Shown in pieces: positions 1-10,301 of a stretch of 64,000 bases of DNA (position 1 is the stretch's first letter; each line of letters opens with the position of its first letter). The stretch is from Bathynomus jamesi. Lineage: Eukaryota > Arthropoda > Malacostraca > Isopoda > Cirolanidae. The stretch spans positions 96,290 to 160,289 of the forward strand of contig JAJOZX010009466.1 of assembly GCA_023014485.1 (NCBI GenBank), written 5' to 3'. The notes below the pieces were generated by a model. That model did no database searches. It saw nothing but the letters and a program-made list of their open reading frames with translations, and was not told where the DNA came from. The position numbers were made by a program, and so were the translations under genes.

Positions 1-81
1 ATGATGCAATGTTGTTTATTGTTATGCCTTCTACTACCGTATTCTGTATACAACAGGTATCTGGCAATATTTAAGCCTTCT

Positions 82-466
82 AAGCCAACTGGCTGATTAG
101 GAGTCTATAATAATAATGTATGCAATAATAAAAAAAAGAGGTATCTGACAACCAGCCAACTGGCTGATTAGGAGTCTATAATAGTGTATACAATGGAATA
201 CATGGCGCTATCTGGCAACTCAGCCAACTGGCTGATTAGGCGTATATAATAATAATAATAATGTATACATGGTATCTGGCAACTCAGCCAACTGGCTGAT
301 TAGAGCCTATAAAACAACGCCAACTCGCTGATTAGGCGTATATAATAATATGTATGCAATAATAAAAGAGGTATCTGACAACCAGCCAACTGGCTGATTA
401 GGATAATAGTGTATACAATGGAATACATGGCGCTATCTGGCAACTCAGCCAACTGCTGATTAGGAG
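82..466. repeat. Satellite-like tandem repeat with a hairpin core
   Basis: Seven copies of a core CAGCCAACTGGCTG followed by ATTAGG begin near 84, 155, 223, 287, 319, 385 and 448, at irregular spacings of 32-71 bases. The core is itself an inverted repeat (CAGCCA / TGGCTG with a 2-base gap). A larger pattern of about 232 bases, with GAGGTATCTGAC and later GGAATACATGGCGC, occurs at 122-240 and again at 357-466, so there is a two-level repeat. No coding signal is seen. Confidence 0.8.
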
Positions 467-499
467 CCTATAAAACAACGCCAGACCGGCCTGGAAGTC

Positions 500-785
500 T
501 CAGTGTGCACTTGGCTCCTGCCAGGTGAACACCTCTCCTCCTTTCTCTCCTCCTCCTCCTCCTTTTTTCTCTTGGGGGATAACGCCGCCTCCAAGTTTTC
601 CCCCCACCCCCCTTTCCCCCACCCTCTTTCCCCCACCCCCTTTGCAACATCCCCCTTCCCCCCCCCTTTTGCAACAATCCCCTTTGCAACATCCCCCCTT
701 TGCAACACACCCCCACCCCCCTTTGCAACAACCCCACCCCCTTTGCAACATTACATAATAACCTGCAACATTCCTGCACTCTCCC
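500..785. repeat. Pyrimidine-rich minisatellite (CCCTTTGCAACA units)
   Basis: The plus strand is almost pure C/T, and between about 637 and 755 the unit CCCTTTGCAACA recurs at least seven times with variable C-runs. Open frames in this stretch translate to low-complexity Pro/Ser or Gly/Lys runs and are artefacts of the composition. The array ends directly against the truncated RTE LINE at 787. Confidence 0.8.
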
Positions 786-786
786 C

Positions 787-1695
787 TTTTGCGGCTATAC
801 TACTGGTGTCCATCAAGGATCGGCCCTGAGCCCATACATCTTCGACATTGTTGTGGATGTAATGACGGAGGAGGTGAGGAGCAGGCGCCATGGTGTAATT
901 GGTGTATGCTCTTTGCCGACGATGTGGTTTTGTGTGCAGAGAGCAGAGAGGAGGTGGAGGAAGCTGGAAAGGTGGAGGGCAGCACTGGAAAACCGAGGTT
1001 TGAAGATTAGTAGGGCGAAGACAGAGTACATGAAGTACAATGCGGGACAGGGGCAGAGACGTGAGGTGCGACTCCAAGATGAGGTGGTGAAGAAGGTGGA
1101 AAGTTTTAAATATTTGGGATGGTGGAGAGCTGGTAAGGAAAGTGAATAATAGAGTACAATCAGGATGAAATAATTGGAGAAAGGTGTCTGGAGTACGGTG
1201 TGATAAAAGAACATCAATGAAATTGAAAGGGAAGGCATTCAAGGCGGTAGTGAGGCCTGCAATGTTGCATGGTGCAGAAACGTGACCTATGAGGAAGAAT
1301 CTGGGGAAAAGGATGGATGTAGCAGAAATGAGGATGTTGAGATGGATGTGTGGGGTTACGAGAAGAGATAAAATTAGAAATCAATTTATTCGTGGAAAGA
1401 CGAAAGTTATAGAGGTGTCAAAGAAAGCTCAAGAGAGAAGGCTTAGATGGTTTGGACATGTCATGCTGAGAGAGGAGGAATATGTTGGCGACGAGTTATG
1501 GAGATGGAACCACCTGGGAGAAGGAGAAGGAGAAGGCCGAGGATGATATGGAGAAGTGTGTGGACGATGATATGAGGGAGCGAAATCTGGCGGCGGATGT
1601 GGCGTTGGACAGAAATGAGTGGCGAAGGCAGATTAGGAACAGCAACCCTACTTAGGCGTGGGAAAATGCTGCCGACAAAGAAGAAAAAGTGTTCT
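787..1695 (+). pseudogene. 5'-truncated RTE-type LINE, RT C-terminal half
   Basis: Three frames together spell the C-terminal half of an RTE-clade reverse transcriptase. Seen in order are GVHQGSALSPYIFD (RT finger/palm), the catalytic MLFADDVVLC with FADD (near 906), a KISRAKTEYM segment, FKYLG, then RMLRWMCGVTR and RRLRWFGHVM in the frame starting at 1289. The last two segments are typical of the RTE C-terminal region. Frames break repeatedly, for example around 905-950 and 1149-1289, so it cannot be translated. The 5' part, including the endonuclease, is missing. The 3' end lies in AAG-rich sequence near 1690. Family membership is inferred from these motifs. Confidence 0.85.
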
Positions 1696-2285
1696 TTTGT
1701 AAATTTCTTGACCGACTGGTTTCTGGACTTCGCAAAAGTGCATGAAATTTTATGGAAGCGTGGACTGACTATATTAATCTGTTGACTTTGGTTCGGTTTC
1801 CACTTGATGTACAGTTGCGCTCATTATTCGTAGGACACTCTTGAGAACAGATAGCGACACCTGGCATATATTTGTTGTGTGTACTACAAACGGTTGTAAC
1901 ATTTTATGAATGAATCTGGTGTTTAGCGCTGATTAGTTGGTTGATTCATTGCCAGATGTCTTTAGAACATAATTATTTCCATTCATCACTTTGGTTTACA
2001 TATTACTAAGGAAACATAAATGAATAATTAAATATAAATTTAAAAAGGGGGGTATATATTAACATTGAAGTGAAGAAAAAATAGTCTTGTAAGAACTAAG
2101 AAAAAACCCTTCGGGCGTGATGACAGTGTTCATGGTATTGGCAAGCCTGTCATCCTAAACGAACAGAGCCGTTGGTAGGCATTATTGCGCCCTGAGCAAA
2201 TTCCAAAGTAATTCATTTATTTATTTACATTTAATACTGAACATAGATTCAAATATTATTTTGTGCTATAACAAAGACAGAGCAC
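1696..2285. other. No recognisable gene
   Basis: AT-rich sequence between the RTE remnant and LINE copy 1. I see no coding frame over 60 codons that resembles a protein, no clear terminal repeats and no RNA gene. Confidence 0.6.
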
Positions 2286-2715
2286 GTTATACGTGTTTCG
2301 GTCGAAGTCCGAATAAAAGCGGTATTACAGTAAAAATCCTGCAGTTAATCAGTTTTAAACGGTGCCGATATTGTGAGTTAATCGATAGTGCATAGTGGTA
2401 TTTCTTTTTAAAAAAGTAAAATCGCCGCATATATAAAAAAAAAAGTAAATAAAAACAAAGTGAATTCATATATCAGCATTTTTTTCTGAGAGTCTCTTTG
2501 TGAGGAAAGCTGTCTTTTGAAGTGCCTGCAAATACCCCCCCATTATCCCCCGCAGCCACAGTCGAGAGCACCAATCAGTGAGCAGTATACAGCGTGCCAC
2601 AGCCCCTAGCCCCAGCCCCCGGAGTAACGGAGAATTCTTTCCCTCACTCAGACTAGACTGAGTCATCCCCCACCCAATACCTCCCATAAACCCCGTTTTT
2701 AGTCAATTCAGCAAC

Positions 2716-3660
2716 ATGGAAATGAATACATACCTGCAACTCTGTGGTATCTGCAATGATGCAACAGATGATGACAGGGCGATGAGGTGTGATTTTTGTC
2801 AGCTACTTTTTGATTTTAAATGCCTAGAATGGGGAGATGAAAAAATCTCCCTTATAACGAACGCAAAGCAACTTAATGGGATAAAAATTTTCTACGAAAA
2901 CTGCTTGACCGAATTAAACTCTTTTACAGTATTTAAAGCAGAAAGAGACTACGAGAAGAAAATGAAAGCGGAAAGTGGGAACAAAGAACAGTGGAAAACA
3001 GAAGAAACGGAGAAAGGCGAAATAAAAAAAAATCAAATACTGTCACAAAACGAGGCCGAAAACATGCAGCGACAGAGTGTAAAGACAACAGATAGTATAA
3101 GGGTAACGAAGGACATCAATACAAATTGCACAAATAAGAAAAGAGAAGAGGGCAATCAAGAAAACGGAGTGAAACTGTCCCCCAATAAAGAGCAAAAAAC
3201 AAAGGCCCCGAGTAAATATGGGGAAGGTATTATATGCAGATATTATATAAAAGATAATTGCAGATTTAAAAGAGGACAATGTATCATATATATGAACATC
3301 CCACAATATGCAATTTCTTCTATAATAATGGTCATTGTAAATTTGGAGACAGATGCAAATTCTACCACCGGACATTTGCAGGACTTACGCAAATATGGAA
3401 CCTGCAAATTCGGGAAAAAATGTTACTATCAACATCTCCCGACGGACTCAACGAACAAAGGAAAAAGTTTAAATGACAATAGGAATAACAATAACATATG
3501 AATAACAATAGGAAACACAATAAGCGAACAAAAAACATTTTCAACATCGCGGACACGTTACGGATGCTAAATGTCATCCACATGCAGTTGACACAGCTGG
3601 AAACCCCGAGCCAAACCGATTACGGGCAAGAAACTACCAGTACAAGTAGACGGAAACGGT
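2716..3660 (+). pseudogene. LINE family A ORF1 (zinc-finger protein), copy 1
   Basis: Starts MEMNTYLQLCGIC and keeps the N-terminal Cys-rich (PHD-like) finger, the charged linker and the first CCCH finger (CRYYIKDNC). A small insertion near 3285 shifts the frame in the second CCCH finger, so the rest is read in other frames (3279-3476, then 3498-3660). Copy 3 at 54946 shows the undamaged form. Confidence 0.85.
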
Positions 3661-3666
3661 TCTCTC

Positions 3667-6600
3667 TTGGAGTATCATAGGGCAACGAATCAAGCGATAT
3701 CGAAGGAAAACGAAATTGAAATGCACAAGGAGCAACGAAAAACAGAGAACAAAAAAATTGTCCTGGATAATATTCAAGGAATAAGACCAAACCAATCACT
3801 CAATAAGGTTTCGTACCTGAAAGGATTTATAGACGAAACAAGGGCGGACATCGCATGCCTCACAGAAACTCATCTTAAGGATTCCCAAGGAAATTGTGAA
3901 AACTGCGAACATTGTATTGATAAGAAAGAGATAAATATGGACTGCTTCAACTTACTAAGAGCGGATAGAACGACGAGACGTAAAAGTGGCTGTGCTATAT
4001 ATGTACAGGAAGGTCATATGACATAGCCGATAATAAGTAAATCAAACAGCTATGTGGAACTCCCAACAGTGAAACTAGAAAAATTAAACGTAATATTAAT
4101 AGTCATCTATAGACCTCCAAGCACCCCAACCGAAAAATTCTCGGAGGCCATTGATGACATCAGAAAGCTAATAAAGGCCATAAACCCTCCATCCCCCAAT
4201 ATAATGATCTGCGGAGACTTTAACTTCCCATTTATAAAATACAAAAAGGTGGATAGGAATATATATATATACACCGGGACAAGGGGGCACAAGAGAAGAC
4301 CAGGAGCAGGCAAAAATGTTGATGGCTCTCACAAATGAGTTTATGTTGACACAGGAGATAATAGAAAATACCAGAAAAAATAACTGCCTAGATCTAGTAT
4401 TCACGAATAACACGAACTTGATTGCTGATATAAAAATAACCCCAACCATTATGTCAGATCAGAACTTAATCGAGATATCAACAATATGACGACAGCATTA
4501 AAAGACAATACATATATTGAGGAAAGAAGCAAATTTGGGGCCTTTAACTCAAACTCCAAAACTATAAATTGGGAAGCAATCAGATCGCACATGGCCCAAA
4601 TAAAGTGGAGAACAATTTTCGAGAATAAAACACACTGAAGAAATACTAACAACCTTGGAAGAAAAACCCTGAGAATTTAGAAATATGCTCCGAAATCACA
4701 GCCAAAAGGGAAGAGGAGCTGGCGAGAGAGACAAAAGAGAAGACTATTCCGTAAAAGAAAGAGAGTGGAGGCGAAGTTAGGCAACTGCGGAGAAAATGAC
4801 AGGAAAGTAATACAAGAAAAACTGGAGGGTATCGATAGGAAAATACAAGCTCTGATTAAGGACCATACAGAGAGGGAAGAGGAAAACGTGGTAGAAGCAA
4901 TAAAGGAAAATCCAAAATACTTCTATAGCTATGCAAAAAGGAAAACAAAAACGCGCGCCGCTATTGGGCCCTTAAGGACGAGAAATAATGAACTAACCGA
5001 CGATCCAAAAGAAATATCTGAAACATTGAGAGCCCAATATGAATCAGTTTTCAGTACCCCAAAAAGTGAAAAAGCGATTCCTGACATAGATGCATTCTTT
5101 GAAGAGAAATTGCAAGGAGAGTATATAACAGACTTTGATTTTACACCAGAAGATGTAGCGAGAGCTATAGGACAAATGAAACCACATTCAGCTGCAGGTC
5201 CGGATAATTGGAACGCATTATTGATTAAAAACTGTAAAAATGAAATAGCTACACCTTTATACTGGATATAGAGAAGATCCCTAGACACTGAGGAAATACC
5301 GAGCATCTTGAAAAGAGCAAACATTGTCCCTATATAAAGGAGGGGGACAAATCTCAAGCAAAGAACTATAGACCAGTGTCATTGACGTCCCACATCACCA
5401 AAGTATTTGAGAGAATAGTTAGAAAGAAAATTTATGATTTCCTGGAGACACGGGAAAGATTCAACGAAAATCAACATGGATTCCGATCAGGTAGATCATG
5501 CCTATCACAACTAATAGAACATTACAACAATATCCTAGATGCACTTGAAGGCACTGACAACTACGATGTTATATACAAAGATTTTGCTAAAGCTTTCGAC
5601 AAATGTGATCATGGTATAATAGCACATAAAATGAAATAAAATTCAAGGCATATCATCATCAGAATCGGAAGTACGCAGCTCAGAACCACAAGGGACAGTA
5701 CTGGCCCCACTCCTGTTCATTATCATGCTAACAGACATAGACAGCGGAGTAAACAGCAACAGTATAGTAACATCATTTGCAGACGATACAAAGATCAGCA
5801 GAAAAATCAGCGATGTAAATGAAGTGGAGGCCTTGCAGAGAAAACGAATAAGATATGCAAATGATCAGAAGACAACCTGTCATTTAACATCGATAAATTT
5901 CAGCTCTTGAGATATGGTAGAAAAAGAGGAACTTAAACAGACTGCATATTATGCTCCAGATAGACAGGAAATTCAGAGAAGCACGAAAGCGATCGATCTG
6001 GGGGTAGTAATGGCAGATGAGCGAAATTCGAAACACAAAATCAGATAGCGATAAATAAAGCAAAAAGAGTCGGGGGACAGGTCCTAAGAGCGTTCAAGAG
6101 AAGGGACAGGACAGTAATGATTCCCCTGCTAAAAACACTGATTATACCAAAACTTAATACTGCTCAGTTTTGACGTCCCCATATAAAAAGGAAGAAACTA
6201 ATAAACTAGAAGAAACGCAAAGACATTTCACAGCCAAGATTGATGGCTGCAAAGAACTCAACTACTGGGAAAGACTACGTAAACTAAATCTGTACTCAAA
6301 AAGAGAGAGGTACACCATAATCTATATATGGAAAATGATCGAAAAACTGGTACCAAACCTAAAACTAACCCAATTACCATTCAAACAACACTGGAAAATA
6401 GGAGAGGCAGAATATGTAGTGTTCCCAAATTAAAGGCCCGACAAGGGGCCTCCTCAACACTGAAGGAAAATGGCTTGATTGTCAGGGGGCCAAGACTTTT
6501 CAACCAGCTTCCAAAGGACCTCAGAAACGTAACGGGGGTTAAAGTTGAAGTCTTCAAGAGAAGACTGGATGCCTGGCTCAGGACGGTACCAGATGAGCCG

Positions 6601-6699
6601 GGCGTGCCTGGCTATGTACGGTGGAGAACGCAAGAAAGCAACTCGCTCCTCCACCAAGCCAGACCTAGTGGCGGGGCCACCAGCTTGACCTTCGTGTGA
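3667..6699 (+). pseudogene. LINE family A ORF2 (endonuclease-RT), copy 1
   Basis: Segments in order are an APE-type endonuclease (DNIQGIRPNQ, LTETHLKD, CGDFNFPF), then the RT (HSAAGPDNW, KVFERIVRKKI, NQHGFRSGRS, FAKAFDKCDHG, TSFADDTKISRK), then the C-terminal segment ending GVPGYVRWRTQESNSLLHQARPSGG. A stop at 4024, a shift near 4320, stops near 5268 and 5335, and a deletion at about 5640 break it. The catalytic FADD is still readable near 5777. It should not be functional. Confidence 0.88.
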
Positions 6700-6750
6700 A
6701 GAGAGACCAACGCACGAAACAACATAAGGTTCATAAGGTAAGGTAAGGTA

Positions 6751-8693
6751 TAGGCGGTTTATGAATATAAAACAATGTTTTGATGCATATTAAATTTTAA
6801 TAACATTATAACATTACCAGATTGATGGGTATCTGTAGGTTTTTTTCGTCACTGCTTAGAATATCTTCCAATTGGCAAATGGACGACAGCTGAATGGATA
6901 CTACTGGTATGGTATTGTTATATCCGGAGCAAATGCTATTTCTAGATCAGCAACACTGATATAGTAATAAAGAGTCATTGAGAGAAATATTATAATTTGG
7001 TGTCGGCAGGCGAAATGTAGAAGTTCTTTTTGAAGTCTCTGTTCAATTAAGATGCATGCTTCCTTCCGGCATCCAGTATTGCTGGCAATAGTGTCAAATT
7101 CCCTGGACTTGATCAGTCAGATTCTGGTTTTCTAAACACTTTATGACAGCTGATGCAATTTCCTCTGATGTTTCTGTAGGGAGTTTTGGTACACCAGATA
7201 CTAACACTGGCAGCCGACCAACTCTCTCTTTTCCTGTGATATCACAGGAAAAGAGAACAATTGGAAAGTGGACAGCACAGAAAGTCGTGCCTTGTGGATG
7301 GAGCTCCTATTGATGGCTAAAGACGTGACATCATGTCCTAAACCCTGTGCAGTTGCAGCGATGATGTGTAATGCTGATCGGTCACTTGTTTTTGTTCTGT
7401 CTAAAGCCTGAGCCAAGTCAGTTGTTGTGATATTTGTTGAGCGAAATCATTTTGAAGTCGATGGGCTTTCCATACTTGAAGTGCATGTTGCTTTTGGATT
7501 GATGTCGTAATCATTGTCATTGCTATCACTATCACTACTGCTGCTTGACTCCATGCTAGTATTTCAGTTTGCTTTTGAATTTATTGTTCATGCTTTCGTT
7601 TTTGCCTAGCAAATTTTTGTTTCTTGAGCTGTTTCTTATTCTCTTTAGCTAGCCATTTGACATCAATGCTAGACATGTGACCTTTCCTGCCTTCTTGTCT
7701 TTGAGCTATGAGAAACTGCCTGTCCTCCTCGATTTTAATGAGAGAAAGTACATCTTCATGGGCGATGTCATATAGTTCTTTGAGCTTTGAGGCGAAGTCT
7801 GCTTCATGAGAGAGCTGCTTAGAAGATCTATGAGATTTGTCCTTTTTAAGAGATTGCCATTCTGTCTGAGTGAAGTTTCAGTAATTTCTTCACAAGATCA
7901 TGTTGATGAGCTGTTGGGATACCCGCTTTCTCCCAAAGTTGTGTCACAACTTTTAAGGTTTCCTTTGCATTGTATTTTAAAGTTAATTTCATTTCTTTGT
8001 GATGGTAAAAGAACAATGGTAAAACTTCGCTCCTTGTAGGAAGTTTGCTGCCAAGAATTTGCGACAAAGTTGGCCAATAAACCAAATGTTTGTCTTGGCA
8101 TGGGTTCTACATCCAGCACATGACATGATTATGGTAAGCAGTGTGTTTTCCCTCAGCAGCACAGAACAACTGAAATGTTAGTACTAAAGCAGGAACAGTG
8201 CTCTCTCAGTCAGTATACTGCAGTGACTGAAGACTTGTGTTTCAGAAAGAGCAGGAGAGACGAGGAGCGGTGTATGTAGGAAGGGAAAGAGAAATTTTCC
8301 AGTTTCTGCTTTCATTACATCTCACATAAGAGTAATAATTATTATTATTATATTGTATATTATTAAATGTATATTAAATATATTATTATAATTATTATAT
8401 TACATATATTATTTTTAGTATTTTATAATTACATATTTTTTTATATTATATTATACTATTACATTATTATATTATAAGGCATTATTTTATTAAATTAAAA
8501 ATGCTAAAGGTATTTATTACTAGAAAAAGTATCCTAAATATGATGCTTAAAATGGCTCATAATTTTTATAGCACACATATAAATTTGATACTGAAAATTT
8601 TTTAAACTGTCTGTGCAAACTGTTAAACTAATCAGATTTTCAATAAAATTTATCAAGTGTTTTTAAGTCATCAAGAATAACCACCCTAATATA
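6751..8693 (-). pseudogene. Decayed hAT-like transposase (DTxxSNTG / CRH family)
   Basis: Read on the minus strand, pieces in order are SCAGCRT near 8120, SHEADFASKLKELYDIAHED and MSSIDVKWLAKEN (about 7800-7650), then LAQALDRTKTSDRSALHIIAATAQGLGHDV...LAINRSSIH (7416-7230), RLPVLVSGVPKLPTETSEEIA, and FDTIASNTG followed by LLHFACRHQ (near 7100-6990). The Asp-x-x-x-Ser-Asn-Thr-Gly and Cys-Arg-His motifs recall RNase H-like transposases. I have seen such proteins annotated only as uncharacterized in invertebrates, and the family assignment is inference. At least three frameshifts are present. Possible ends are TAGGCGGTTT at 6751 and an inverted TAGGGTGGTT at 8693, without a clear target duplication. 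Confidence 0.55.
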
Positions 8694-8819
8694 TATATAT
8701 ATATATACAGGGTGGGCGGAAAGTAGCTCCCTATTTTGGATTGGTAAAAAAATACGTATATTATCCATTTATTTCAGAAGAAATAATATGAAAAGGTAGG
8801 CATACATGGTAGGTTTTCT

Positions 8820-9393
8820 CTAAAATTCAATGTGGGCTCCAACTCTTTCCACCAGCTTCTGGAGCCGCCCAGGAATGGCGTCCACTGACTTTAGCAGGAA
8901 CTCCGGCGGGATGGAGGACATGACTTCCCGAATTCGGTCCTCCAGTTCTTCCAATGTCCTCGGTTTGGTGCGGTAGACTTCTTCCTTTACCCACCCCAAA
9001 GAAAGAAGTCGCACGGTGTCAAGTCGGGGCTCCTGGCTGGCCATTGATGTGGACCACGACGACCCATCCAACGCCCAGGGAAGTGGGCATCCAGCCACTC
9101 ACGGACAACAAGAGCGAAGTGCGGAGGGGCGCCATCTTGCATAAATATCAGATCGTCGATGTTCTCCCATGTGCTGACAACCGGCCAGACCTCGTTTCGC
9201 AACATAGTAAGATACCACTCAGCATTCATGGTGTTGCGCAGAAGGAACCGGCCCACAACCTGATCTGAGGTCATACCACACCACACCGTTACACTGAACC
9301 GATTCTGCCGTTTTTCAGCGGTAACCATGGGATCCTCTCCTGCCCAGTAGTGGCAATTGTGGCGGTTGACAAAGCCTCCGACGTGGAACACCG
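8820..9393 (-). pseudogene. Mariner A transposase, catalytic C-terminal part
   Basis: Continues from the N-terminal part with FHVGGFVNRHNCHYW, then the second catalytic Asp in FMQDGAPPH and the third in SPDLTPCDFF. There are 41 residues between the second and third Asp, which makes this a DD41D-type Tc1/mariner transposase. One extra G near 8995 shifts the frame after FFLWG. The rest (WVKEEVYRTKPRTLEELEDRIREV to GAHIEF, stop at 8820) is in the neighbouring frame. Confidence 0.9.
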
Positions 9394-9824
9394 CTGTAGC
9401 GACTACATTTTATTATTTATTATCTTCATTATTTATTTACGCTTCTTCCTACTTTATTATTATCTCTATTTATTCTCTATCGGCTCTTTGCTTCATTTAT
9501 CACTTTCTTCGTATAGTTTCCGGTAGCCACGCCGAGTTCTGACTCTAAAAGACCATTACAAAACGAAGGGGGGGGGAGGGTATATTAATACTCTTTATTA
9601 ACACTTATTACGTTTTATTAATTTCGAAAATTGGTTTAGTTAATTAGGGGGTATGCGAGTATGACATTTATATATAATAATTTAGGTCGGAGAGGAGCAC
9701 AAAACAATTTGACTTTAAGATCACATGGTTCTAAATCTAACGCGTATCGCGTCCGCCTCAAGACTGAAAACCGTTATAGGGTAGTCCACTCTCTGGGCCT
9801 ATTCAGTATTACCAGAGATGGGCA

Positions 9825-9985
9825 CGATCTTGATCTTCAAGATCAGATCGTGATCTTGAAGATCAAAATCGTGATCTGATCTTGATCTTGAAGATCACTT
9901 TTATTATGGTGATCTTGATCTTGATCTAAGATCACTTTATTTCTTGTGATCTTGATCTTGAAGATCACTTTAGACTTCAAGATCA
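9825..9985. repeat. hAT subterminal GATCTT array, left
   Basis: At least a dozen GATCTT or AAGATC hexamers, many in the palindromic form GATCTTGATCTTCAAGATC, lie within the first 170 bases of the element. Matching arrays lie at the other end. In hAT elements, subterminal repeats of this kind are commonly transposase-binding sites, so that role is inferred here. Confidence 0.8.
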
Positions 9986-10301
9986 CTTTTAATTTCAGAT
10001 TCTTAAATATGCCGCTATGCGAATGTCATTTGTTTTTTGTCCAAGCGACATCTGGTGGCAACTTTGTTCAACACCGACTGTTTATGTTTTCTGTTAGTTG
10101 GGTGACTTGCGTCATGTGGGCTCATGGAAGGTGTAGTTGCTGTGGAATTTAGGCTCGTAAAAAGTGTAATTTACTGTGCAATTATGTTAAAAGTGTTCTA
10201 TAATATATTATTATATATAGGCATAAAATATAGCCTATAGGTCCGTATTCATAATAAATTAATTCTAAACATATTTTATTTACAGATTGAATTTTTTAAT
10301 A

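Larger units (their letters stand above)
2286..6750 (+). mobile_element. LINE family A copy 1 (decayed, near full length)
   Basis: Two-ORF non-LTR retrotransposon of the CR1/L2-like group. Its 5' end matches that of copy 3 (54518) from GTTA onward. The 3' end carries the family tail, AGCTTGACC..., then ATAAGG followed by a short (TAAGG)n run at 6729-6750. Compared with copy 3 it has many indels and stops, so it is the oldest of the three long copies. A deletion near 5640 removes roughly 95 bases of the RT region relative to copy 3. Clade assignment rests on the endonuclease, the RT sequence and the short-repeat 3' tail. Confidence 0.88.

Noticed and set aside
1..466. CRISPR array
   Set aside because: Repeat spacing is irregular, the spacers are themselves repeated, and the surroundings are eukaryotic transposons.
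500..829. Overlapping frames rich in Pro, Ser, Gly and Lys
   Set aside because: Product of the pyrimidine minisatellite; no domain and no conservation.
4449..4652. Minus-strand frames across the LINE copies (also 56540-56998, 40774-41094)
   Set aside because: They recur at the same place in each LINE copy as antisense of ORF2 and have no independent evidence.
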